64,000 nucleotides of DNA. Origin: Hydractinia symbiolongicarpus. Taxonomy: Eukaryota; Cnidaria; Hydrozoa; Anthoathecata; Hydractiniidae. Under the pieces are notes generated by a model. It made no database searches and was not told the DNA's origin. It worked only from the letters and a program-made list of their open reading frames with translations. The position numbers and the translations under genes are program-made. The stretch covers positions 13,332,001 through 13,396,000 of the forward strand of contig NC_079878.1 in NCBI RefSeq assembly GCF_029227915.1. The letters are read 5' to 3'. Shown here piece after piece: positions 25,111 to 37,200 of the stretch. Position 1 is the stretch's first letter. Each line of letters begins with the position of its first letter.

Positions 25111-26629
25111 TATTAAAAATCAAAACAAAGATGACAAAAAAGTTAACTGGGAAATTTCTTTTACCTATTCAGTCCACTATCTCTTTTACAATTTTTTATG
25201 GCTATGATATTGAGTTTTTATTTGTTTATCTATTAGCCGTATATCAAACATTTAGGCCCCATACCTACAGAGCCTTAGATATGGCTATTACTCAAAACTA
25301 CCCCTTAAATTTAAATGAAATTCTTATAATCTTAGTAAAAATAATGACTTTCGTTATGAACATTTTTCCCACACATTGTAAAGTTTGGTCACATTAACCC
25401 GAAAAATTGCCCCAAAAATGTGATTTTCGAGCAATTTTGACTTTTTAAATATGAACTATGTAAAAACGGGAAAATATGTTATATAACTTTTCTCTGGATG
25501 TTAGGAAAAACAATGTTAAAATCACAAAAAAGTCCTGACGTAAGCAAAAATTATTGTTGCCATTTACTTTTTTTTATGACGCACTATAAGTGTGCCAGTT
25601 TGATTCTATTTGAAAAAACAGAATCAGTTCCCTCAGTCATAATATGTTGAAAATACCCTGAACCAAATAGGCCTAAATGTATATAGACAAACTAATTTAT
25701 GTTAAGATTGCATTGCTATAGTGGGTGTTTACTTTAGAGAATTTTTGTACTGAAATTGTTGAATTAAAGACAAAAAACGAGAAGAATAATGTTTGTGACA
25801 CAGATTGTGACATGGTTATTTTTTGGATTTTGCCATGCAAACAGATCAACTCTGTAACTTATTTATCAAAGTGTAGGTCAGCATACCATTTTTTCATAAA
25901 TTTACGAATTAATCTTTTACAACAAATGATCAATTTTTTTACTTATAGTTAAATTTTAAATAAAAATATTGCTAAGATATTTTGGTTACTGATCCTGTTC
26001 TTGCCATGTAAATACCACTGCCATTTCTTACGTAGATATTTATCTAGAGAACTGGATTTGATACCAAAAAACTGTCTGTTTGGAAGTCTGTTAAACAAAA
26101 ATCTTGTACTCCCTCTGTAGACAATGGTGGTTTGAAAAACTGTATTCACAAAAGTCTGAAAAATTGTCTTTTTAGTCAAAAAAAGGCAGAAAAATTGAAA
26201 ATGAAAATTGACTTGCCATTCTGTTGAGTCAGAACTTAAATAGTGTGCCTGGAGGGTGAAAATCTTTTTAAGGTTCTTTTAAAATCTTAATAATTAACTG
26301 TTGTTGTTGTGCTGTTACCTTTTTAGGTAATCCCGCCTACTTGAGTGGATCCTTGAATATGCACCCACTTGCTTCATTTATGTATTTGGCTGTTTAAAAA
26401 TAAAAAAATATTACTTTCCTGTAACCCACTTATGTCATCAGAGCAAGATATTACATACTATTTCAAAATGATTAGTCTTATAATTGGTTGTTTAAAAACA
26501 ATAATTTAAACCTTTGTCATTGTTTATAAATTTATTAATTGGTGTGTGCTCACAAAATATAATTGACCACATTACGGTCTGACTTGACCTCTCTGTTATG
26601 TAATAAAAGTTTAAAGAATACTAATTGTA

Positions 26630-26920
26630 TGATGGTCTGGTGGCCTTGCGGTGGAGTACCTGTTTTCCGACATGGAAGGCTTTAAATTTTTTATATAAAT
26701 TTTTATAAGAAAGTTAATTCGTTGAGCATAACAAAACCATGGAAAAAACTTGTCCTGCCTTTATAGGTCAGGGCGTAATTAACCATCTCTCAGCATGGCT
26801 GGCTGGCTCTCTTCACGTATAAAGACGTTTTGTTTTTATTGAAGGTAGATAGACTTGTTCAGACGGAGTCAGCCTGAACAACTGGGCTACATAAAACGCT
26901 TCCTATCCTATATTTAGCCA
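26630..26920 (+). mobile_element. tRNA-derived SINE-like fragment
   Basis: It begins with a tRNA-like head containing a pol III A-box-like segment (TGGCCTTGCGGTGGAGT). The expected B box is decayed. A GC-richer body follows, with an 8-bp inverted repeat (26855-26862 against 26874-26881) and direct GGCT repeats. It is too degenerate to fold as a working tRNA. Confidence 0.35.
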
Positions 26921-29364
26921 AAAATGCACCACATTTTTTTAAAGAAATTTAAGCAAAACTTTTTACATATTTTTTGCAAGTACATGCACGCTCAAGCATA
27001 ATGACGAGAATCAGCTAAAAAAGTTAAGCAAGGATAGACAGCAAGCATTATAGTGTCGGCTAGTTAACCGGTGGGAAATCCATAAATTTATTTGCCAGCC
27101 GAAAATTTTCTGGGCTTCATTGGTATTATGTGCAATTTTGTCTGGCTGGGAGCACAAAGTAATGCAATTACCATTAACCATTTTCAAGATACAGCTTTAA
27201 GATAGTTTACTTTTGTTTGACACTTTTAAAGTTGTTTTGTCCAAAGAGCATTATTTTTAAGATATTATTTTTTAAATAGGCCAAGCATTGACAGTTTATA
27301 AGCCTGTCTTTAATAATACCGACTGAAGGATGTCAAAAATATGGATGCTAATTGTATGTCTAATATTCAATACAAAGTTATAAGAAAAACATGGTATGAA
27401 TGTGATAAAAAATTTATGTCGTGTATATTGGCTTTTGCGTGCAATGTAAAAAAACTATATCATTTTCAGCACATTTTGGATTCTTCACCCAAATCTGATA
27501 CTTAAAGTGTCACTTTGGCAAGATAAACCTTCTTAAGCTTTTTAATCAAACAACTGATTAGATTCTACTCATCAAATGAAACCATTTTCTCAGAAAAGCA
27601 ATATTTTTATTTGTGATAATTGTAACATTTAATATATTTTTGATTATCATTATCAATATTTTTTGTTGTAATTTTGTTTGCATAGTACATTAAGAACTTT
27701 CTTTCTAAATTACTTACATCTTCAAACCTTACCTCTGGCATTCTATTGAAATTTTCATAGTTTTTTTGTTGTGAAGAGCTATGTGCAACATTTCAGTGAT
27801 AATCGTTATCACAACAAGACACTTATCATTGAAGCCTTAATTTAGGAACAAAGACTAAATATATCATCAGATTTTTTTTAACTTGGTAGAATTATTCCAC
27901 ATCGTAGGTTAAAATTTGAAGTTTGATTATGTCAACACAGGTTCAAACGATTTTCTAGATTTATACGACTCTGCATTTCATCAACAATGAAATCAATTTC
28001 CAATTGATTTCTTTGAATGTGTGGGTAAATCCTTTGTATTATTCTTCAGTCAGGTATCCAAATTTATCATTCTAAAATTAAAATAAAACCCGAAAAATTT
28101 GAAATCGATAAAGGTTACATACTATGTAGACAACTGTCAATTAAAAGACAATTTGCATGCAGCTTGCCATTACATGTCTAATGTACTTTAAATGATGTCT
28201 GCCTTTCTCTTGGAAGATAATAATCAGCAGTGTGGGTTGGCCTTTTTGTTTGCTTGTTTGTTTGTTTCTGTTGGTTCCAGATTCCACAAAATCATCGGTT
28301 TTTTCCAGAATGACATTGCTAAAACATCTAATCATCAATCTTTCCATTGTATAAAGTTTTACATCTCAAACAATTCATATAGTATTTAGCTGATTTTCTG
28401 GTGCGTTGAAGTTCATGTATCTTTTATCATTACTTGTTATAAGATTTGTGAAATAATTCTTCATCACTGTGATGTAACAGCACTGGTTTATTCATGGAAG
28501 TTCTTTATGGACTGTGAATTTCCATCTTAACGATGCAGATGTGGTAAATGTAATAGAAATAAATGACATTGCCATTTGAATTACTACCATTAGAATTACA
28601 TCTCTTCTGAGCTTGTCATGAATCACTATATTACTGTAGATATCTGTTTTGCATTCGTAGTATGTAGGCTTCTAATTTATATAAAAATAGTTTTACAGTG
28701 GGAGGTTTATATAAGTAACTGTCGCATACTTCTTGTAAACTTAAAATAAATAAATGAATAAATCACAATAATGACACCAACTGTCCACTGTAAAAACCGC
28801 CTGCAATTAAACCGAAATACCGAGTTAATTAATCGTTTAGCAACAATTTTGGGTGATTAAATTCCTTTGATTGCTACACTTGTACTTTCAACCATGTCAG
28901 TCGGCTTTTGTTACTGTTTCGCTTATCCTGACGTTAAGGAAAAAGTTGTGGAAGTATATGGAGGGTTTTATTCAATTGAAATTGTCTTCTTTGATTTGTT
29001 TGTTTTGTTTTTTGAAGTAAGGTAGGCTCGTGTAGGATTGTAAGCTGTTACAGTTTTAAAGATTTTTTGTTTTAGTTTTGCTCGGTAATTTAAATTGGAA
29101 CATAGTTATCATTTGTATAGATTATTAAGTGTTATCAGATGTTTGATTACAGTCAGCAAGAAAGTTGTTTTGAATGCATGTTGTGTGTTGAGACTTGTTA
29201 CAATGTTTTATATGGTGGTTGGTTTGAAACATGGTAAAATTCATTTTTTAGATTTTTTACACTGTCATTGTGTTCGAGTTGTTACTTCAACCTGTGTTTA
29301 TGCATTTCTTTTTGAAACTATTGTACTCTTGATATTTTGCTATTTGGGAATTTTTCGTTGTTGT

Positions 29365-29575
29365 TTGCTGTAGTTTTTTTATTTTTGTTGTTGTTGTTAT
29401 TGTTGTTGTTATTGTTGTTCTTTTGTTATTGTTGCTGTTCTTATTTTTAAATGTTGTATTTATTTTTGTTGTTATTGTCTTTTTTAGAAATTTCTTTGTT
29501 GTTGTTGTTGTTGTTTTTTTGTCGGTAATAATGTTGTTTTTATTAGTTCCTCTTCCTCTTCTTCTTCTTCTTCTT
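29365..29575. repeat. TTG/CTT trinucleotide low-complexity tract
   Basis: Interrupted runs of TTG, TTA and CTT on the plus strand. Apparent Leu/Val-rich frames here are simply translations of the repeat and carry no support as genes. Confidence 0.85.
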
Positions 29576-32500
29576 ATTTTTTACAAATTATTTTTTATTT
29601 CTTTGCCTCTTACGATTTTAAAGAAAAACTTCGTCAAATCATCCAAATTTATCTTTTAGAATTTACCATTAGGTCTTTTCAGGCAAGGAAAAAATTATTT
29701 TTATTAAAATGGTTTTCTGTTTTTGCTTCTTGTGTGTGTGGTTTTTGTTCTTCTAATTGAAGCAATTACATTACAAAAAAAGAGGGATGGAGAGTGATCA
29801 ATACATCTACCGTCAATCATTAGATGCAGACAACTGTAGAAATAATTACATGAGATACATTGATGTAGCAATTATCCTCAACATCAAAGGTGATCAGGGA
29901 GGAAACCGCTAAATACGCTCAGGAAATCAATCCCATTTACTGGGATTCCAAAATAACTGTGATTCAATTATGTTGACAGTTCAATAATTTGTAATTTTGA
30001 AATTTAACTTTCTCAGCTCTTAAACTATACCTTGCACTTTTATCTTTCTCATTAAAAGTTTTTTAAATGCTTGTCTTGTGACAAAATTATTTCCCTGTTT
30101 TAACTAAAGCTCCTTTACATAGAATTGTATACACACAAGAAACAATACATCATAATTAAGTGGAAAGACAGGAGACAATAGATTTAATTTTTTGTTGTTA
30201 TTAAAACGAGAAGCTTGAACTAAATTAAATTATGTCATGGCAGTAGATGTTGTAGCTTGCGATTTTATGTCAGTCAAGTTTTATCAAAAGGGTTATCAGC
30301 ATACTTAGGGTTACTATTGGATACTCCTTTTTTTTCTTGATTAGTAAAATAATGAATTTGAATATATTTATTTCTAATTACTTCCGTTATTTTTATTTTT
30401 TTAATTTTGCATTTTGTCTTTATTTTTTATTTTTTTAGCTTAATTATTGGTTGTGTTAACCTTGATCATGTTTAGATTTTATTTGGAAAGTTGAAAAAAA
30501 GTTATTTTGAGAAATTCAAGACTTTTTATGACAGTTATTAAGTAAAAGTCACTTAACAGCTAGCTTAATTGGATCACCCTTATTACTAAGTGAATAATGA
30601 ACTATTCCTTCAGTGTATCATAAACAGTTATCAGCCAGCAAGAATGTCTAACATCTGCTGTATGTGACTTGAATTTGTACCATTGTTTACACTATGGCCT
30701 GCTTTGGTGTGTATTCTCAGGATAATTGTCATTTATAATTTCTGTTTTGTAAACACGGTGTACTAAGGAGGGGATAGTTAGGGAGAAACATATTGATGTT
30801 CTGTTTGACTTAATTTCAATTAGTCATATGAGGTATAAAGTGCTATATGGGTATTTGCTTTGTTTCAGGAATGATTACTTTTAGGTGGTACTGCGAAGAG
30901 TAGCTTGTGAAAGATTTTATGTAGATGATATCCAAATATATGTGGTATATTTTAATCAAGTCGTTTCATTTCATAACAGATTTTGAAAGTATTTATATCC
31001 AATGCTAGTTTCCTTTCTCATGGAATAAGGTTAGAAGTGCCTCCGGTTAAGACAAATAGAAAGATCTTTCACTAGTGAATGGAAAAACAGAGCAGATTGT
31101 TTGCCTTAGAGATACCATTGTGTATAATGGTTAATACTATAGATATTCTACCAAACAAGTTTCATTTCAGTATGTTAGCACCATTTTTGGTGTAAGTTGA
31201 CATATGATTTCTCTTTTGGGTTGTTTCGTATAAGCCTCGTTATAAATTACAGACCTTCCTTAATGAGACCAGGATTTTTCCATTCACCTGTGCAGGGTGA
31301 AGTTGGATCAGGAAGTTGCTATTGAAGTCACTTCTTGGTAACTGCTTGTCATATAGAAACACAAAATTGTTGCGTCCGTTGTTAGGATTTATGTCCGCTG
31401 ACATATAGAGATTAACAATGGATAATAATTAGCTGATTGTTTTTAACGTTATCAGATTCAACAAGTCGTTTTCAGTTGTTGTCATTATGCCATGGCCATA
31501 ACTTAATTAATGTGTGATAAATCTCAAAATTTTATTTTTTTATATATATTTATATATATATATTTAGAGAACATTTAATCAAAAAAGGAGACTAAAGCAG
31601 GGAGAGTTTAGGCCTGTGTTATTGTTTTTATAGACTAATTATGTTTATAACCGAATTTGGTTAATTTGATTTTTTTATTCTGTATACCTCGTCATATAAT
31701 ATGTGCTAATTAGTATTGATAAGTTGATTCAATTGTGATTACAAAAAGTGAGTTTATAGCTTAAGAAGAAAGTTTGTGAGCAAGGATATGTTAGAAAATG
31801 TTTTTGCTCGCTTAGTTTATTGGAAATATCTTGAACAGTAGATTTTTTTATAAATAAATTTTAAAATCGATACATAAAGTGTAGCCACTACAACCAGCAG
31901 ATAACAATGTTTAATCGCCAGGTCGTTTGTTGTAAAACTGTGTTAAGCGAGGCAAAACTTAGGTTTACCTCGTTTATCACAGACACAAACATGTAGTTTT
32001 TGTATTAATACGTGAATCTTTTATTTAGTTTAGCATACTTTTTGATCTAACCAATTTAGCTTTAAATGTATTAGTAGTAATGTCAAAGACAAGTTTCGTT
32101 CGATAGACGATGTTTATGTTTCTCTCGTCATAGGGCGAAAGTGTTAAATCCATTTTGATAGTGCAAAATTTTTTACTGTTTTTATGTAGGGTGCTGTGAA
32201 AGAAATCGATTTGCCAATATTAGTTTGTTGTTGTATACATTTTGAAGTTTCTTTTCTCGTTTTTTGCATCGATCTTACTTGACTTGTTGTCCCAGCAAAT
32301 TAAAATGGTTTGTTTTTCAAATTTTCTTTGAACAACACAGTGCAGATATCAATTCTCCACTAAGTCAACAATGCTGTGTCACTTCTGACTCCCTTGTAAC
32401 GCTTTTTTCAAAGAAGGGGGAAAGCCTTTCTTGATGTTTTTGTAGAGAAAATGTTTTTTCTAACACGTGTCACACTACATGATGTCAATTATTTTCCACA

Positions 32501-33148
32501 TCAAGATAAAAGTTTTTTAAATAATACGATTTTTTATCTGATAGGCAAAAACGTTTATTCATTCGAAGTTAAGTTTGTCAAATTTACATGAAATGTCTTT
32601 AGCTATCCAAGAAATTTTTTATTTGTTACGTAATTACTAGACTGCTTATAGAGTGTGGGAATTGGTTACATTTTGGGTGCTTATGCTTTTAACTTCTCTT
32701 CACGTCCCATGGGGTGTTGTCTACAGAGCGCATATAGACGTTTTATACTTGCAAAGGGTTGAGTTAAACTCAAATGCTTTGCTTACTAGAAGTTTGAACG
32801 TAAAATCTTTTGAACAGATAAGGTTAAGGGAGACAACAAAATATTTGTTTCGTTGAATCCGAACGTCTATTTGAAGACTTTGTACTAGGTGTTTGTTGTC
32901 GCCAAAGATATCTTAGTTAGGTCTATGATATTTTTTTTACACTAGCTGTTTTTTTATCAATTTAAAAGCACGTAAGCAAAATGATAAATTGTGATTCGAT
33001 AATCTTGTTCAGTTATTTGCGTCAATGGTAGTTCAAGCATGTATGAATATTTCAGATATTTGATAAGTAACAGAAAAAAGTCGAAGTGGATGTATAAACA
33101 CAAAATATTGTTTGTGATTGATATAATACTCTGTCGTGGACTGGAGAG

Positions 33149-33400
33149 TAAGTGAGTGACTGAATGAGTGAGTGAGCAAAATGAATGAATGAATAAATGA
33201 ATGGATGAAGAATTAATGAATGAATGAATGAATGAGAGAAAGATGAAATAAAGAAAAATGAATGACAGAGTGAGTGAGTGCGTGAGTGCGTGAGTGACTG
33301 AGGGAATTAGTAAGCGAATAAATAAATAAATGAATAAGCGAATGAATGGATGAATAATAAATGAATGAATGGATAAATAATGAATGAATGGATTGATAAA
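33149..33400. repeat. GAGT/GAAT tetranucleotide array
   Basis: About 250 bases of GAGT, GAAT and TGAA tetranucleotides with interruptions, strongly purine-rich on the plus strand. It lies about 650 bases upstream of the proximal first coding exon at 34059. On the minus strand it reads as a Ser/His/Ile/Phe repeat, which is not a credible protein. Confidence 0.9.
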
Positions 33401-34058
33401 TATTACTGCAGCAGTACTGTACACAAGAGATAATTGTTGTTATGTTAGATTAGACGTTCGTGATTTTTTGTTAGTAGTTAGGAAAACGTGTTATAATTTG
33501 ATTTACAGTTTAACCGAACTTTCTAATGTGCAGTGTAACGATCACGCAATTAGGTAACATGAGCCGTATTGGTCTATCAGTTAAGCATGCTATATTTAAT
33601 TACCCCTTGTAATTAGGTGTTCCGAACTTCAGTGAAGCATGGCTGGAAGAGCTTTTTCTTTTGCAGTTCCTCTTTAGAAGGTTTAACATGTTTGGCGTTT
33701 ATTATGATACCATTTTTTTACTGCAGATGATTGTGATATTTTACGGAATTGTCTTGAATTTCTTATTAGTGGTATAAGCAAGCTAAGGTTTATTGTTCTG
33801 TGTTTTATACTCTTTGCGAAGGCTTTGGTGTGTTAAAAATTTTTCAGGTTTTTAAGTTTTCCCTGATATATGTAGAAAATAGGGAGAAATTTTATGAAAG
33901 TAATAAAAACTTTGAGGTAGTGAGGATATTGAGATTGAATTTAGTGCTGTATACATCGCAGTGGTGTGTTTAAATAATTGGGGATTATATAACGTGGCGT
34001 ACTGACTTTAGTGACATGCATACGAACATGATATAAATATAATTAATTGGCTGACAAT

Positions 34059-34215
34059 ATGTTGAATAAACATTTGAAAAAAAAAGGACTTCGACGTTCG
34101 GTTTCCGATGTGTCTGGCGGGAACTCGATATGGAAAAATATGGCGTCCGTTGTGACGAACCTCCGCTCCGGAGGGTGTTACAGTGAAACGCATGCCAGGG
34201 AGAGCAGAATGTTAG
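34059..34215 (+). CDS. RhoGEF gene: proximal first coding exon (D)
   Basis: An ATG with an in-frame TAA 15 bases upstream opens 52 codons and ends in G before a GTAAG donor at 34216. The peptide starts [21 protein letters not shown]: basic, then Ser-rich, and less AT-biased than the flanks. The closing G joins AC at 34795 to make Asp, in frame with the common coding body 580 bases downstream. This is the best-supported start of the gene because of its proximity, length and phase. Confidence 0.7.
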
Positions 34216-37200
34216 GTAAGAATTTGTTGTGAAATACAATTTCAGATGGAAGCATTGTAGACAACATAGATTTCTCAAACATGTCACTAAAGACTAGAAG
34301 CGTCCCCCTTTTTTCTTGACAGCTGTGTGATATGTGCACATATTGTGGTCCAAGATTGCAGGGCGTCGCCTATAAGGTTCAGATTCTGCATGTGTGTTGG
34401 GAAGATATACTTTTCTAAAATAATCATCAAGAGAGGAGAAAAAATACCTCCTGTATACCTTGTTTTCTTTCCTTGTTACGTCCTGTATACATCGGGTTTA
34501 CAGTTACTAATGGTGACTTTTGTTAACAGATGCACAAAATGAACTGTCAAGTCACCATAAAATTTTCTGTTCAATTAAATCTTTAACACTTTGCTTATCT
34601 ATTAACACGTGAGTTCCGTAAACGTTATAGAGATTTTTAGGTTTAATGTTTCTCTTGAAAACCCAAAGTGAATTAAAAAAAATACAAGAAGAATTCATAT
34701 AGCACATGTTTTATTAAATGGTTAATTCATTCTTAGCATTAAACCGCATAATCTTAATTGTCAATTTGATATATTCTGTCTTTGTCTTTTTTAGACTTGA
34801 TCCATCTCAAGTCACCATCTGCAACTAACGCTACAGAACCGAAAATAGTTGACGAAACCTCACGACGAAAGTCTGCCGACTTAATTTTACACCCACGAGC
34901 TGAGAGAGTAAACTCCGCGGCCCCTTCTGATCGGTTTAGTACATGTTTAACCCCTACTGCTACCTCCTTCTCTAAAGATGAACTTAATGAGATCTTTAAT
35001 ATCAAACGTAATGCAATGGAGGTAGATAATTCGCCAGATAAATCTCCGCAGAAGCAAACATCGTTTGAGTTTGTCGAAAATCTGGACGCATCCATGCAGT
35101 CCACTCACGACACGTCCATGCATAACGTCGCGTTAGACCAATCAAATATTTCGCTTGATAGTGGTTTCGAGCATAATTCGCCTGTAAAAACTGTGGACTC
35201 ACCTTCCGTTCCAACAGAAACAGAAGTGAATACTTCACTACAGAGTGCTTCGAGGACCAGCTTGCCACCGTTAGACCTTCAAACTATCAGCAGTATAAAC
35301 GAACAAGAGACGGAAACTACAAAAACACCAAATGATAATGGACAGTTACTTAATCCACGTTCTCCATTTACACCGAGTCCTGATAAAAATGTATCATTTT
35401 CGCCCGTTCAAATGGTGTGTCGAGAAATCTTTATGACAGAGAAAAGTTACGTAAACGATCTGCAAGAAGTAATCGAGGTAGGTGATGTCAGAGTAATCGT
35501 TAGATGTTTTATACATAACGCGACAAAGTCATTAAAAATATATCCCCTTTGCTATTTTGTGTGTTTGTAGCGATTATGAACAAACAACGGTTATTATTCC
35601 CAGCAGTTTAGGGCAACTAAATAATAAGTTTAGGAAATTTATTTTCGCAAATTTGGCTGTTTTAATCAATTTCTGCGAAAATTAGTCTAAATATTTACGG
35701 CAGCACAAATAAATAAATCTGCAGTAAAATGCAAATTGACTGTAATTCCTAATGTTTTGGCTTTCGGCACCAAAATAAATGCTTTGTTTAGCCAGATTTT
35801 CCTACTTATCGAGCACATATACTTTGAAATACTTTAGTTTTACTTTTGGCATTTTCAGAGCACTTCGTAAGGTCAATAGTTATTGTTCATTCCTGATTAG
35901 TTAATACCAGAGTCGTGAAACTTGGTAAAGCAAGACAAAGAGGAACAAATTGACATTATTGTGTTTTTGCTTATGTTAGCATTTTGTCACGACGTCATTA
36001 AAAATCGTCACTAAAGAATATCGAGAATGTTAACTGCACAGTATTTTTTTGAGGCTGGTTTCCATTTACCTAGAATTTTCATCTTTTTTCTCATCTAAGT
36101 TAATGGAATCAGTAAAAACCAGTTTTAAAAAATCGCAAATCTTAAAACTGCAAGGTTGGAGAAATTAAAGTTGCTTCAGAAAACAGGCTGTGTCGTTGTG
36201 ACAAAATTTACCTACAAAATGTGAAATGATATACTTAGTCAAAAATAAAGACCATACATACCCAACACAACCATAGATTGGATAAGTTTAACGCTTATTC
36301 GGTCCACGAAATAAAACCTAATAATTCGGGTAGGATCTTTTTTTTATAAGAAATTTACGAGGGGTCTATAGTTCTGAAAGTTTTTTAATTCAACATAATT
36401 TTGGTTTAAAAAATGTCTTTTTTGGTTAAAAAGATGTCTTGTCTATTGAGAGTATGTTCTTGACAAGAACATTTATTAGGTACTACTGAAAAAAATTTGT
36501 GTTTGTCGTTCATAACATGATGCACTCCATCACGCTTGTTTCCGCAGGGATATATCTACCATTTGAAACCACAGACAGATTTAGATGTGGAGAGCATTTT
36601 TGGTAATTTGGAAGAGATTTACGAATTCAACAAGTAAATGGTTATTATGTTATTTTTTTTCGCAATTTATCGTATTTGCGTTCGATCGTATTCGCGTTCG
36701 ATCGTATTCGCGTTCGATTGTATTCGCGTTCGATCGTATTCGCGTTCGATCGTATTCGCGTTCGATCGTATTCGCGTTCGATCGTATTCGCGTTCGATCG
36801 TATTCGCGTTCGCCTATATTTGCGTTCAATCGTATGATCGTATGATCGTTTGTTTCTTCACTATAATAAGCAGGACTCAGTATTCATGCTGAGTTTTTTT
36901 GTTGCATTTACTCTATATGTTTCATATATCATTTCTTCTAGGGAGGTGTTGTATCAGTTGGAACAATGCGAAAAAGATGGTTATGAGATAGACCCGATTG
37001 AATTAGCAAAAGTTTTTTGTGAGAAGGTACAATATTGTGAATCTAGAAATACCTTTTACACCGAAAAGGATTGCAATATTGCTGTGATTGATCCTTCCGT
37101 TAATGTGATGCTAAAGATTTTTCTTTCGCGATTCAAGCCGAAAATATACCCAAGAAAACTTCATTGATTTCCAACCGTTAGCAAAAAAGGAAATAAGAAT

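Larger units (their letters stand above)
20817..34058 (+). other. Putative long intron with repeats
   Basis: AT-rich, with no conserved protein on either strand apart from the candidate first exon at 23779-23839. It holds a mobile-element-like block near 24868-25110, a tRNA-derived SINE-like piece near 26630-26920, TTG/CTT-rich low complexity at 29365-29575, a TA run at about 31541-31563 and a tetranucleotide array at 33149-33400. A 155-codon minus frame at 32957-33424 is only a translation of that array. Confidence 0.45.

Noticed and set aside
29095-29659. Leu/Val/Cys-rich plus frames
   Set aside because: Low-complexity T-rich and TTG-repeat sequence with no homology or splice signals.
32653-32856. 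67-codon frame with a signal-peptide-like start
   Set aside because: Its first codon is GTG, not ATG, and there is no splice or domain support.
32957-33424. 155-codon minus-strand open frame
   Set aside because: It is a translation of the GAAT/GAGT tetranucleotide array; its Ile/His/Ser/Phe periodicity mirrors the repeat and no domain or splice context exists.
36585-36892. Plus frames of 84-86 codons with Arg/Ser/Phe repeats
   Set aside because: They arise from the 16-bp tandem repeat in an intron; the true exon ends at 36633.
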